From Lucinisca nassula (taxonomy: Eukaryota; Mollusca; Bivalvia; Lucinida; Lucinidae), in contig OY757013.1 in NCBI GenBank assembly GCA_963580285.1, positions 135,529,027-135,593,026 on the forward strand: 64,000 nt of DNA, read 5' to 3'. Under the pieces are notes generated by a model. The model worked only from the letters and a program-made list of their open reading frames with translations, made no database searches and had not been told where the DNA came from. Both the position numbers and the translations under genes were made by a program. Below, piece by piece: positions 31,146 through 43,686 of this stretch. Every line of letters starts with the position of its first letter. The first letter of the stretch is position 1.

Positions 31146-31750
31146 TCAGATATTGTTGAGTTTCTTAAAGCCTGCAAATGTTTAAAGTGGATGTGCAGAC
31201 ATGCATGAAAATTTCGAGAAAAAATGTAAATTTGTTATTTAGATGCATAAAATTAAATGACTTGATATGTATGCCGTATTTTAACATCATTGATTTGTGC
31301 TTCTGAATGAACTCTGCATAATGTTTAAACAACGGAGAAATGACAAGGAACCATCAAAAAGTGTTTTTACCGATGTTTAAAAATGGAGAGTTTTCGAAAA
31401 TAGGGGTGCAGTTCAATTTTAAGACGCACGACCAACTGACGTTCTTCGAGTACATGTTAAAGGAATATGTCACAATGCAAACTTTTCAGACAAATTTGAA
31501 TGTCTTATGTGTTTCGTTTCCTTCGTTTTTTTTTTTTGCAAAAAGTTTGAATCTTTGCAAAATTACACTGGAAAGGAAAATGGTACTGGATTAAAAGAAA
31601 CATTAAGCATGGACAGTGATTAACCATAAAATATCATTACAATTTGGCCAGTAATCACGAAGATGCTGGTTATTGAAAACCACGCTTGAGTCATGCCTGG
31701 ATTTATCCAGATTTATCTCCCTTTGGAACTATTCTGAAGCAATGCTTTAT
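31146..31750. other. No recognised feature
   Basis: AT-rich. The 84-codon frame at 31340-31594 contains a poly-Phe stretch from a T-run and is not convincing as a gene. Confidence 0.45.
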
Positions 31751-32585
31751 CTATACTCACCGGAAATAGAAACTATACACTCATTTTTAAGTTGTCACTG
31801 GCGAAACCTTTTAATGAAATTTGAATTCCAATTATATAAATTATCATCAGTGGCATATCTGATTTATCGAATAAAATGTTTAATGATAGCTTCGATTCAA
31901 CGGGTAGAGCCACAGGCTCAAAGCAAGGGTCAAAATTATGCTGTCCAAGTTTCCATTGGGTCAAACTTTTTGTGTCGCGAATGTGATTCCCATTTTTACA
32001 AGTTATTACGCATCATCTAACGTTGGGAATATTGTTTACAAAATGAAAATTTTCACAATGGTTGAAATGTTATCGACGTTTGAATATTGGACCAAACCAC
32101 CGGAAGTTAGAGAAACGTATGGCATTTCTGATTGCGGTTTTTGTTTTTATCAATATTTAAGACACAGCTGAGAATGCTAAAACGATTGAAGGCACTTTCG
32201 GGTCGATTTTTGGGTTGAAACATTATTTTGAAAATTTCGCTGAAAAGAAGCAGTTTTTGAGATTTCAATACAATGTTTGTTTCTCGATAATTTTTAGATG
32301 TCATGTTATTTTTTTATTCCTTGCTTTTTACTTGTTACCTATACGCAAAAAAAAAAAAAAATGTTGAAGTCAAAATTCGATTACAGACAGATTTTGTGAA
32401 AATGCACTTTTTTACATTTTTCCCAAAAACGTTTATTTTGAACACCAGATTTTCTTTGAATTGTTTCAGGATTCATGTCGATAGTTAGTAAAGTCCTTAA
32501 TCAGTAATTTTTAACTGAATTATCCACTTGTTTTGTCAGGCGAGACAATTTAAAAGTGTATAGTTTCTATTTCCGGTCAGTATAG
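31751..32585. mobile_element. Non-autonomous TIR element, 835 bp
   Basis: Terminal inverted repeats: CTATACTCACCGGAAATAGA (31751) continuing AACTATACACTC, and on the right the complement ending CTATTTCCGGTCAGTATAG (32585). The arms are 42-46 bp with one mismatch and a small gap. No transposase motif is seen inside. Flanks (TTAT / TTAG) do not give a certain target-site duplication. The frame at 31673-32020 crosses the left end, so it is not a gene of the element. Confidence 0.75.
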
Positions 32586-32586
32586 T

Positions 32587-33245
32587 TAGCTCACCAGAGC
32601 CGAAGGCTCCGGGGGAGCTTATAGGATAGGCAGTTGTCCGTCGTCTGCGTCTGGTGACGTCAACACTTTTAAACGACATCTCCTCTGAAGCCGCTACGCC
32701 GATAGGGCCCAGATTTCATCTGTAGCATCCTTGGGTTTGGGGATTGAAAGTTTGTGTTTTTTATGAAATTCGGCTCGTTAGTTTGGTTGCTATGGCAACT
32801 TAGAGTTTCCATAGACTTATAATGGGGACAATTGAAAAATGGCATTTACTGCCAAGCCGCTGTAGATATTTTGACAAAACTTTCATAGAAATATTCCTTA
32901 GGCAATCTACTATCTGTCATATGATTTTAGGCCTACTGCTCATTTGTATTGGTTGCCATGGAAACCAAATTGAAAAAAAAATAGAAAAAATATTTAAAAA
33001 ATCATCTCCTCAGAAACCGTATGCTCTATGAGGCTGAGAGTTTTTGAAAATATTCACCATATTTGGCTTTACAGGTTTTGTGTTTTTTATGAAATTCGGC
33101 TCTTTAGTTTGGTTGCTATGGCAACTTAGATCTTCCATAGACTTATAATGTGAAAATTGAAAAATGGCATTAACTACAAAGCCTTTGCAGATGTTTTGAC
33201 AAAATTTTCATAGAAATGTTCCTTTAGTAAACTTCTCTCAGCAAT
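32587..33245. repeat. Bivalve-type dispersed repeat with two internal 324-bp units
   Basis: Opens GCTCACCAGAGCCGAAGGCT. The block TTTTTTATGAAATTCGGCTC plus TTGGTTGCTATGGCAACTTA occurs near 32758 and 33086, and a relative lies at 39603-39740. No frame is conserved. Confidence 0.65.
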
Positions 33246-33762
33246 ATGCTTTTATGTCAACCTGGGGGTCCAGTAGGTTGTGCCGAGGCCATTCCCCGCC
33301 CCCAGTACTTCATAAAATGCCTTATGTCTCAGAAACCTTACAGATCCCCACCACTAAACCATATATATTCTTGTTCCTTATGATAAGGTGCATTAAGTGA
33401 CACCAACCTGGGGATCCCCCAGGATGTGCGCGGGACATGCCCCACCCCCTCCACTTCATAAAGTGCCATTTATCCCAGAAACCATTCAGATCCCAACCCG
33501 TAAAGCGTATATATTCTTGTCTCTTATGATAAGACGCACTCAGTGACACCAACCTTGGGGTCCCCCAGGATGTGCCTGGGCCATGCCCCACCTCTCCATT
33601 TTACAACAGGCCCAATATTCCAGAAACCTAACAGATCCAAACCCCTAAATGAAATATATTTTTGTTCCTTATGATAAGTTGCATTCAGTGACACCAACCC
33701 GGAAGACACCCGGGATGTGCCGGATATATGCCCAACCCCCTCCACTTCATAAAAGGTTGGCA
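33246..33762. repeat. Satellite of about 147-bp units, left block
   Basis: Units marked by CTTATGATAAGRNGCATT near 33381, 33537 and 33672, each with GTGACACCAACCTGGGG, GCCATGCCCCACC, CTTCATAAA and ACCATATATATTCTTGTTCC. The same satellite resumes at 34576. Minus-strand frames (33322-33591, 33524-33811) read through units and are repeat products. Confidence 0.85.
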
Positions 33763-33764
33763 TC

Positions 33765-33845
33765 CGCCCATAGGGGCTTGAAGAAATATATGGGCTGCAT
33801 GATGCTTCCACACAGATCTGAATCCGGCCCGCACACTAGTACTGG
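33765..33845 (+). mobile_element. SINE-like family C, 5' fragment
   Basis: CCCATAGGGGCTTGAAGAAAT, TGGGCTGCATGATGCTTCCA and CACACTAGTACTGGTAAA match the 5' start of family C. It is cut at GGTAAA by a PLE tail, and the rest of the same SINE appears on the far side (34373). Confidence 0.75.
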
Positions 33846-34372
33846 TAAAGTAGAAGTAAAACAAAGATCAGGAATTGATACAATTAACTTACTCCATCCA
33901 TAAAAGACACCAAAGGGAAAGAAATACAAACATTAAGCGACCAGACCATAATGGAAACCTAAACAAAGGAAGGCCATATGGACAGTTACTTTCCCACAAA
34001 ATGGCCATATGGCCATCCAAAATTAAAAGACACAAGTGACACACACAGTAAGTAACAAACAACAACATAAATAAATCACCACAGAAGAGCCGCCTTGGAA
34101 CGGTCAGTGGAAGATTTCCACTGGGGGGCTTAAATCGATTTTACGTGGCCACAATCCTCGCCCTTACCTCCGTCGCGATTTAGACAAAAAAATTGTTCAG
34201 TCCGCATGAAGGCCTCCTAACTCATCAGTGCAACATCTCCATGAACACAGAAATCAAAGAACCACAGAGGTGAGACAACGGTGAGGACTCGACAGCAAGA
34301 AACCACTGAAATGCTGGAGCAAAAGAAAACCAACAGTTAGACTCCGATGAGCCCGAACAGAGACAGACCGCT
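33846..34372 (-). repeat. PLE tail inserted into a SINE C copy
   Basis: Nearly full tail on the minus strand from TCTGTCTCTGTTCGGGCTC to GATCTTTGTTTTACTTCTAC (33846), G6 run near 34123. On both sides lie pieces of a plus-strand family C SINE that join at GGTAAA | CCGCTTAGAAG, so this tail jumped into the SINE. Confidence 0.9.
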
Positions 34373-34575
34373 TAGAAGATCTAAGCCTGTCCAGGAACCG
34401 CGGTGCGAGGCGGACCGTCCATGCTAATAAACCCTATTGGTTTCATTGGGCGGCAGGGTTTGAGATGTCATTTCATCTCAATAACGGGTAAAAGTCCAAC
34501 AAAATTGGAAGCAACGTCTCCGAAATGACCTTTACAGTATTGACAGGGACGTTAACCTCAAATCAAACAAACAAA
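34373..34575 (+). mobile_element. SINE-like family C, 3' part with (CAAA)n tail
   Basis: CCGCTTAGAAGATCTAAGCC, TTGGTTTCATTGGGCGGCAG, GAAGCAACGTCTCCGAAATG, GACGTTAACCTCAAATC, ending in CAAACAAACAAACAAAA. The simple-repeat tail is the best evidence that family C is a SINE transcribed in this direction. Confidence 0.8.
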
Positions 34576-35610
34576 CAAAACTTCATAAAAGGCCGAATAT
34601 TCCAAAACCTTACAAATTTCTCAAACTTAAACCATATATATTATTGTTCCTTATGATAAGCAGCATTAAGTGACACAAACCTGGCCCCCCCCCCCCCCAG
34701 ATGTGCCCGGGACATGCCCCACCCCATCCACTTCATAAAATGCCATTTTTCTCAGAAACCATTCAGATCTCCACCCCTAAACCATATATATTCTTTTTTT
34801 ATGATAAGACGCATTCAGCGACACCAAGCTGAGGGTCCCCCGGGATGTGCCGGGGTCATGCCCCACCCCCTCCACTTCATAAAAGGCCAAATATTTCAGA
34901 AACCTTACCGATCCCCACCCCTTAACCATATATATTTTTGTTCCTTGTGATAAGTCACATTCAGTGACACTAACATAGGGTTCCCCAGGGCTTGCCCGGG
35001 CCATGCTCCATTCTTCAACTTCACTAAAGACCATACATCTGAGAAACTGTTCAGAGCCCTACCCCTAAGCCATATATATTCTTGTTCCTTATGATAAGAT
35101 GCAGTCAGTGACACCAGCATGGGGTCCCCCCCCACCCGTGTGGTGCCACGGGCCATGCCCCACCCCTTTACTTCATTAAAAAACATATATCTCAGAAACC
35201 GGTCAGATCCCCACCCCTAAACCATATATATTATTGTTCCTTATGATAAGATCCCACTTCATAATAGGCCATATATCTCAGAAATTATTCAGATCCCCAC
35301 CATATAATCACATATATTCTTGTTCATTGTTATTAGACACATTCAGTCAACCCATATTGTGGGATCTGCAGGGGCCATTTCTCTTCCATCCACGTCATAA
35401 AAGGGCCTCATATCTCAGAAACTGTTCAGCATTAGGTTGCAACAATCTTGGGCTTTTCTGGAATCCACCATGCCCAAATCCCTTCACTGCATAAAAGGCC
35501 TTACATCTCAGGAGCCATACATATCCCACCGCTAAACCATATATGTCTCTGTTCTTTTTATAAGACGCATTTAGTGAAACCAACCAGGGCTCCATTGGGT
35601 TCATAGTCGG
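34576..35610. repeat. Satellite of about 147-bp units, right block
   Basis: Unit marks near 34653, 34802, 34948, 35092 and 35243 (spacings 144-151), then shorter or broken units to 35610. A C-run interrupts near 34690. Several spacings are near multiples of three, which explains the recurring minus-strand peptide SYHKEQ in frames 34777-35034 and 34905-35186. Confidence 0.85.
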
Positions 35611-36600
35611 GGATTTGAAATTCGTAGCACGCGTATTTAAGGAGTTTAATGCACCTTACATTCTCACACTTAACTATGATACGAATTTATTTAGAGGTCT
35701 CTCAGCATCTTGAAAATGGAGTTAGAAAATCAAAAAAGTGGGGAAAAAGACATAAAAAGGGGAGATAAATGTCCCTACCCTCTTTTCTCATTTAAGCATC
35801 CAAACAATTCAAAACGACATCTCCTCTGAAACTACAAGGCCAACTGGAACCAAATTATATGTGAAGCCGCCGTGGGTTGAAAGAACAAACATATATTCTG
35901 AATATCTGGGTCACACGACCAAAATGTCCGCCATGCCCATATATGGTAAAATCCTTTTAAAATCGCCTTCTCAGGAACCAATCGACCGATGACCTTGAAA
36001 CTTGGTATACAAAATATGGGACCCAGGCCCTATCGAATTTGTTCAAATGATGACATTTCATTGACCTTGACCTTTCTAATGTCAAGGTCACATTCGGTCA
36101 CTTAGGATTTTGTATGGAAAAGACAGTATGCAGCTTATGACATCATAATTGATATTTGCAATCAGCTTAATGATCCTGGGGTCATAAGATTAAATAGTTT
36201 TTATTTTTTCTAAAACTACTGGGCTAACTGATTCCAAATTACATATACTGCATCAGTGCGGTCGAGAAATCCAAGTTTGTTAGAGGGATCTGTGTGAACG
36301 TCACACCAATAAACGGCCAAAAGTGATTTTAAATTCTGCATCTCAAGAAATACGAGTACAAGACCTTGGTGTGCAGCATTTTGGACTCTAGCCCTAAGAT
36401 GGTTCAAAGCTGACTATAATGCATGCGACGGCAACAAACAAAATAATTTGGCATCAGTGGTCCTGGGATTGGCCTCTACTAAACCATTATGGTCTGTTAA
36501 AATAAATGGCCCCCACGGGTGTGTGTGTGGGGGTGGGGGGGGGTGGGATTTATGCCCACTTGAGCTCTGGTGAGCGTAGTTTCCCATCGGCCGCTTGTTT
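35611..36600. repeat. Diverged bivalve-type dispersed repeat
   Basis: Contains ACGACATCTCCTCTGAAAC, GACCAAAATGTCCGCCATGC, TCATTGACCTTGACC and, at the right end, CTTGAGCTCTGGTGAGCGT, an end also seen at 39920. The middle is relative to 9560-9895. A GT/G-rich run lies at 36516-36547. Confidence 0.6.
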
Positions 36601-37464
36601 ACAATTTTGTGTTCAGGGAAAAGTCGCGTAAACTTGATGGCAAGCGTAAACCATATCTAATTGGCGTTGTCATGATACAGCAGCCAAAGTTTTCTGCTTT
36701 ACTGATTGCGCTTGTTTGGTTATCTTTTGTTGCTTAGCTTCATAAACAATTAATTGGTGACCAGTGGTAGTTTGGTATGAAGTTACCATGACAGCAATAC
36801 CTCTGAAAGACGACAATGTTCAGTGAAGATAACAGCGCGGACCTATTTCAGTTTTGTTTTGTTTTTCAAAGGGTTGGCAGATTATTGTTCAGTATTTCAT
36901 AATTGAAGGAAAATCATGTTTTAATGAATTTACGCCTCTGAACAATCAAGCCTCCTTTTGACTGAAGGTGTGCGAAATTTTACTGCGAACAAAAAAGAAA
37001 CAATATACAGAATTTGGTGGAACGATTTTACTTAAATGTTTTATGGGTTTATTGTTTTGGTTTTTAACATTAATTTGCTGCAAAAAAGATACTCTACTAA
37101 ATTTAAATACCGGCAACTAATTCTCCAGCTGCGGATTTGATATACTCCAGCTTATTTGCTGATTGAATGACACTGGTTTTGGTCGATCTTTTGGCAATCA
37201 TGCGCAAATTGAGGTCACCAAGTTACACGAAGATGCAGAAAAGGTTCAGTCGAGAGTCGGTGTTGAATCCTATGTTCCCACCCTTCTTGACAAAGGTGAA
37301 GAGAAGAAGCTTGATTTACGTAGGAATCGTAACATTTATTATGCCAAACATAGTCCCTGTTCACTGTTCAATATATCTGACATATTAGGTTTCAACCTCA
37401 AGTAAATTAACCCGCCCGCCTAGTTCCTTTCTTATGTACGAACGCATTTCCGCCAGAACGCCTA
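36601..37464. other. No recognised feature
   Basis: Holds overlapping 73- and 80-codon frames at about 37163-37405. The 80-residue product is hydrophilic and charged but matches no family I know, and lacks splice or promoter context. I do not call it a gene. Confidence 0.4.
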
Positions 37465-37980
37465 AAGGTAGGTGTCTGATGCTCTGTCTCTGGTAGGGTT
37501 AACCGGAGCCTAATTGTTTGGTTTCCTTTGCTGCAGAATTCTAGCTATTTCATTCTGTCGAGTCCTCATCGTTGTTTCATCTTTTTAGTCGTTTGATTTT
37601 CTGTTCTCGGAGATGTTGCACTGATAAGCTAGAACGTCATCATGCAGAGTGAACAGCTTAATCGGTTTTAACCACGACAATCAAGGGCGAGTAGTGTGAC
37701 CATCTAAAATCTATTAAAGTGTCTAACCCCACCCACGTCCCCGTAAAACATCTTACTGACCCCGTCATTGATCCTTATTTGTGGATTTATTTTCATAGTT
37801 AGTCCTTAAGATGTATGTATTGCTAATGCCTTTTTTATTTTGGATAGCCGTTCGGTCATGTGGGGAGATACTTGTCATTCTGGCTTTCCATCCATGACGT
37901 TTTCATTTTGGTGTTTTGACTGGGAGGTGCGAGATATTTTGTATAGATTCCTGATCATTACATACACTCTGTTTTTCAAA
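37465..37980 (+). repeat. PLE tail, 5'-truncated, old
   Basis: GTCTGATGCTCTGTCTCTGG, TTGCTGCAGAATTC, GATGTTGCACTGATAAGCTAG (a changed hammerhead-like box), then GATTCCTGATCATTACATAC and the CTGTTTTTC end. Clearly diverged from the young copies. Confidence 0.75.
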
Positions 37981-39435
37981 CGTGATAACTCCTGATGGCT
38001 TGTCATAGAAGGCCTTTTTGGCCAATCTATAAGGGACAATTGGGGTGGTTGGGTGAGGCAAAGGTGACGTGTATCTTGCGTCAATAGGGCGTCCAGCTGA
38101 TAGTGGCTTACAGCTGGACAAGACCTGCTGTTCTTCCAGCAGTTATGGTAGAGGGGGAAACAGTTATTTCTTCTGTTTCTGCTTTTCCAGTTTCCCATTT
38201 ATTCTCTGCCCCTTACTTTCATCTGCTCATCTGTCTCTTCTGTCGCTTTTCTCCCTTTCTCTGGAGAGAGGACAAAATGACCAACAAGGGGTGACTTGCC
38301 TTTAAACCCAAAACAATCAATATTTGGGACAAATGTCAGAAAAAGGAAGTAGTAATAAAGGAGATGAAGAACAGACTAACCAGTGTGTGACAAGAGACAC
38401 AGTATGATTAAGAACTAATGGTGAATATAGGGACAAGGCTATCGTAGGCAGGTTGCCCAACAAAATGGTAGAAAGTAAGTGCAGGTGACATCCTAAGATG
38501 CACGTTTACAGGTTATACCACAACTCTTGGAAAAGGGAAGATAGAAGAATGTTTAAGGGATGGCTTTGCGTTACATTAAACCTCGGTACAATGTATTTTT
38601 AGTCGTGCGACTTAACAGAAAATAAGGTACCCAGTAAGATTTCAAGTGGCTAGTAACATTTTCGTGCATTCATTAAATGTTGATTGTTTCAAGTCACCAG
38701 TTTAGAGAATCACTTGCCAGTTCACCCGCTGACAAATATGCTTGGTGATGTATATTCCCATCACTAAATATAAACCGGAAGGAAATGGCCATCAGTACCT
38801 TTTCAAAAAAATATCTATCGGTCCCTGTTATGATACGTCTATGACCAGCCAGTATAATAATTAAGTTTATGTTGGTTTTAATATAAATTTTAATCACGAT
38901 CTGTGACACAACAGGAAAAAGTGGTACAATGGTCCATAGGTATCGGAGTCCCTTGTGCATGCCCGGATTGAAACAGAGTCATCAAGTTTCACATGCACGT
39001 GCAAAAATAACAGTCCTTCATACTGACGAAAAAGAAATTGTTTAAAAAAGTACTAAAAATTATTTAGCGCGAAAATAGTGTAAAATTTACGAAATTTTTG
39101 GGGTCAAATTTCAATGGTCAAAATTTATGGTCACACCGGATGTAATTACGTCATATCATGAATTTTGGTGTCTTCGAGTATTGACAAATATTTTGGCTGC
39201 TGCAATAAATCAACATTCATATGTAAGCGCAAGCTACACATAACTTAACTCAATCCAACTATACCATCCGCATGGGGGTGGGTGTAAACTCATAGAATTT
39301 TCAACCCCTTTTCCCCACCAGATTTGCTAAATAATCACATGTCATATAGGTTAGGCTCCTATCTCAATGAAACGGCACAAATAAAGCGTGAGAATTTTGG
39401 GTGCATTAAATTTTTCGAAATCTGGTCTCAAATCC
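37981..39435. other. No recognised feature
   Basis: Pairs of overlapping frames near 37875-38305 on both strands have no domain. The rest is AT-rich without repeats that I can match. Confidence 0.45.
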
Positions 39436-39968
39436 CGGACTATCATGCCCCACCCTCTCTACTATATAAAACACCTAATATTTCAGATACAGTCCAAATG
39501 AGTGCTCATTTGGGAATTGGGAGACTTTATGATTGGTAGATTAAAATCATACCATGTTAAAATACATGTCTGCCATTGGGCAATGCCCATCTGAGCTCCC
39601 GTTTATGAAATTTGGCTCTTTGTTTTGTTTGCCATGGCAAATTAAGAGTTTCCATGGGGAAAATTGAAAAATGACATTTATGCCTTTCAAGATATTTTGT
39701 CAAACTTACATAGAAATGTTCCTTTAATAATGTTCTTTTAGGCCTATTGGTTGCCACAGATGGGAAATTGTCAGTTGTCATCTATTGTCCTGTAACAACA
39801 CATTCAAGCGACAGCAGACATCTGAAGCCACTAGGCTGATTGGGTCCAAATTTTATCTGTAGCATCCTTGGGCACAGGGCTTCCATGGTTAATTAAAATA
39901 CTTTGGTGCCAGTCGGCAGTGCCCCCTGAGCTCTGGTGAGCATAGTGGCCCATGGGCCTCTTGTTTTA
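39436..39968. repeat. Diverged bivalve-type dispersed repeat
   Basis: Relative of 32750-33240 (TTTATGAAATTTGGCTC, GAAATGTTCCTTTAATAATG) that ends CTGAGCTCTGGTGAGCATAG then GGGCCTCTTGTTTTA. This is the same type of edge as at 32587 and 52815. Confidence 0.6.
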
Positions 39969-42455
39969 TTTTAGTTTCAGCAGCGAAAAGGCTGCAAAAT
40001 CGACTTCTAAATAATCTTAAAGGGTGATAAATCTGCAATATTCAAAGCATTTTAGCATTTAGCATTACTTATCCACATCTGCTTTGCTTGTCTCAATGTG
40101 TCAACTGTTAGTCCTGATCGTAATCGACTCTTTATTTAGGACTAGTAACAAAGTCAAGGACTTTGGGATCATAACAGGAATATCAAATCAATATATTGCT
40201 TTTAATTTACTCTAGATCAGCATTTTTTTGAAGATTAAGCATTTCTTTTCTAGTGCAAAATTGTTTGATTGGTCAAACAGCCGCATTCATATAACACCCA
40301 CGTGATATACTAGTTTTTAAGGTCTCCCCAAAAGCATGTGAAAGGAGGGAAATAACAAGAGCTTTGTCTGCAAGTACTGACTTGAAAAAATGTATTCATG
40401 GCAACAGAGCATGAAGAATGTCCCGTCGGCCCAATAGAAACAGAATCAGCCCATAAAATACCAACGTCATATAAACTGCCATTGAAAACAGTTTAGACAC
40501 ACATCAGAAACCGCCGAAGGCGACGCCTGATCCGACACTACTCGCTGGCTATAGGTTTTGTAGCTAGCCAGGAATGCGATAATATTCGGATTGTTATGAA
40601 GATATTTTGTGGGCAAATGGTTTGGATAACTTACTAGCTTCTTAACGCAACTGCTTTCCCTGGGTTTGACTTCTGTTGGCCTAGGGAGGGAGAGCCAAAA
40701 GTCATTACTCAAACATACAAGCAGTCCTACAGAGCTGGGTGTGTTGATGGCCCATTCTATTCGTTTCCTAGGTAAAAATTTCCCATGGGTGTGGTTCCCT
40801 GCATTCTGTTCCGAATGTGATTGTTCTGCTAGGAATCACCCCCCTTCAAAAACCTCTGCTGCACGTGTCGTGCTACTTTTCCCTTCAATGATTTCACAAG
40901 GATACAAGATTTGTCAAAGGTTTTGAAACCACCACCCCCTGTCCTACTCCGAATTTTACTTGTTCGCTACGTGATCGAAGTAGAGGCAAACTCATTCACA
41001 ATTGTACAAAGACAAATTCGTATCGTTGCAAACTTTATTCGCTTATAGCCCTTGTGTGAGGAGAAGCCGATGGCAATATTACTTGTCGAGGGTGAACAAA
41101 TGTCATATTACCCTCTCACAAGGGCAACTAATGATTAATTATACAGCAGTTTTATTTCTTGTGATTCTTCACTGAATGTACTGAAAGCGCTTGTACTTTT
41201 GAGCAGTGACGTCAAATGGGAAATATTGCAGGGGAATATGATAATTTATGGCCACACGCATGGCATGCGTTCAACCAATCAGAATTCTTCAATAGCTTTT
41301 GAATATCAATGGTATAACGAAATGATTTGTAATGATCTGACATGGCAAAAAGGCATGCGTTACATGTATCAAGCGTTACATGTATCAACATCACCATGTT
41401 ATCTGGAGTATTAATACAATACAGTATCATTTACGCAAACATTGTTGGGTCTGTTTGGAAGTTGCACTAGCATCATACGTTTTCGGATTCTTGTGATAAT
41501 ATTTTATGGTCACTTACGCGCATCTTGAGGCATAGGGACGGCACGATTAGTTCAATTACTCGTACATCAATGTTGTTAAGTGGAACGTGTTTTGTATAAG
41601 TTAAAGTCAATTCAAGTATGATGTTTTGGTTAATGCCACATCCATAACATTACGAATGACTATAGTTTTTATTGTATTATGGTTCTAACAACAACAACAA
41701 CAACATCTGAACGCGAGCAAAGTATGTGTTCATTTTCTTTGCTGGTTATCCGATATTATCACACTTCAAGTAGCATCAAACTGTAAGTATAAACAAGAAC
41801 GATTCGATAGGACAGTAAGTGAGTCCCTTAAAATAATGCCCCACTTCAATAAACGTTAATTAAATGAACTTTATTGCTTATATTTACACTATTTTCCGTG
41901 CGCTATTAGACGGAAAACCTAGCTTGAGGACTACGATTTCAACAATAAAATAATCTATCAGCAGCGGAACATGACGTTCACCGTTGCTGAAGTCATAACG
42001 TCACCGGAGTTCAATCATATTCGAGATAATTTCGGTTTATTTAGACGTCGCTAAATGCCCATGTTGCATGAGTCAATGTATTCATTGAAGTATGAACATA
42101 ATTACAGGCCAATAGTTAATTACAGGATTTGTCGTTTATAAATGCACTAAGGATGTAAATATTTTTAATTTAGTGCAGGCTTAGACACTTGTCTGTAAGT
42201 CTATTGATAATAGAACTAATTAGAAGATATTAAGGACAATGTACATGCAATAAAGTAAGGGAACTGTTTCTCATGTCACTAGCCGTCTACTATTAATGAA
42301 AACAAAATCGTTCATAAGGAACAGAATATTATGTCAAGCCACTTGCGGCTTACATTACTACTCGAACAAAATATGCTGATTTTCAATTTTTGGCACAGGT
42401 CCCTAGGCCTCAAGAAACAACAGTGAAAGACAGGGTGAGGGTTGAGATCCTGTAA
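39969..42455. other. No gene recognised; one inverted repeat
   Basis: About 2.5 kb with only short frames (40467-40712, 40666-40926, 41199-41430) that overlap on opposite strands and show no known domain. GCCCTTGTGTGAGG (41048-41061) and CCTCTCACAAGGGC (41112-41125) form an imperfect inverted repeat. An (AAC)n run lies near 41690. Confidence 0.45.
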
Positions 42456-42890
42456 AGTTAACTTTAACCCATCAGTTTGTTTTACTGACCGTTCCAAGTC
42501 GGTGCTTTTGCTGTGTTTCCTTCATGTTTTTTGTTGGCGGTTCTGGTTCATTTCCTAATTATATTATGTTGTTACGTTGAAAATTCTGATTAGATCCCTC
42601 TTTTTTGGTTGGTCATTTTTAGTTATGTTCGTCCTTCCAGTGTATTGTTTGTCGTGTTGGTGATTCTGATTCTTTCCCCACCTTATGTATATTGCTCTTT
42701 TTCAGTTAGGTTTGGATTTCTAAGTCACCACCTGTTTAGGAAAGAGCTGTTGACTCGGTTTACCTGTTGTCCGTTTTGTTTACTTTTCTGTCCTGACTCT
42801 ATGTTTGGACACTGGTGATATTTTGCGAATGATTTGGGATGTAATTGTATCAGTTCCTGGTCGTTTAGCTTTTTTAATTTACTCCATTCA
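42456..42890 (+). repeat. PLE tail relative, third subfamily
   Basis: TTTACTGACCGTTCCAAGTCG aligns with the tail segment after the poly(C) run, but the following T-rich stretch is different in detail. It ends ATTGTATCAGTTCCTGGTCG. A relative in the opposite orientation is 56845-57260. Confidence 0.6.
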
Positions 42891-43401
42891 TATGTATTTG
42901 ACATTTTTCTCAAACCGCAAATCGTACCACATGTGAATTCTTGAGGGCCAGTTTTTCCAACTCAGTTTTTCCAGTTTTTCCAAACTCAGTTTTTCCAAAC
43001 TAGCAATATCGTTTGCAAACATTTACTAGTTAATTTTTCAATGATTTAAAAAGGCAACAAGGTATTTTAAATATTTTTGCGTAAAATATTAGCAGGTGTT
43101 TCAAAAATGCTAAAAGAATCTCATATTTTATTATTTTATTTTATTTATCAGCAAATTTACCATGTGTTAGACATTGAACTTACCAGAACAGTTTGCAATT
43201 GATCACTTACATGCGCGTTAACTTAACAATGCTTTAATCAGCTGTACACAACTGTATCCCCGCTTAAATACAGACGGGCGTCGAGAGCCAAATTAGGATA
43301 AGTGTAAAGTGTAAATGACACGAAGAGGACTTAAACCAATAATTCGGATTGCCGAAGAATATGCTTAAACAGTCAGATTCCTTATGGAAACATGTTCGTG
43401 A
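42891..43401. other. No gene; short CAGTTTTTCCA repeats
   Basis: 42950-43005 has three CAGTTTTTCCA-like repeats. The rest is AT-rich with no recognised feature. Confidence 0.5.
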
Positions 43402-43686
43402 CGTTACGATAACATACACCTGCGCAATAGTGCATTTTTTTTTCACATCTCCAAAATGGCTACTTTTCTCATGAAAACCGTTTCATATTTTTTCTTATTT
43501 ATACTGCAAACATAGGTTATTGGTGCTCATTAGAACCGCCTCATTGAGGCGGTTCTAATGAGTACCCACAACCTATGTCTTAGAGCAGCAATAGGAAAAA
43601 TAATGTATACCCTCGTAAACCCCAATTTTCTATATACAAAGTGGGGTTTAAGGGGGTGTTCACTTCACGGACTTGTTCACGTGATG
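43402..43686 (+). mobile_element. MITE subfamily B, complete
   Basis: Left end CGTTACGATAACATACACC, T8 run, CACATCTCCAAAATGGCTAC, a near-perfect centre (CATTAGAACCGCCTCATTGA with GGCGGTTCTAATGAGTACC), AAAGTGGGGTTTAAGGGGG and right end CTTGTTCACGTGATG. Confidence 0.9.

Noticed and set aside
33322..33811. Minus-strand frames as a repeat-containing protein gene
   Set aside because: They coincide with satellite units, break with unit-length changes and encode low-information peptides.
37163..37405. 80-codon hydrophilic frame as a small host gene
   Set aside because: Composition is plausible, but there is no family match or context to support it.
40467..40926. Frames of 80-86 codons as host exons
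   Set aside because: They overlap on opposite strands, carry no known domain and lack convincing splice or promoter context.
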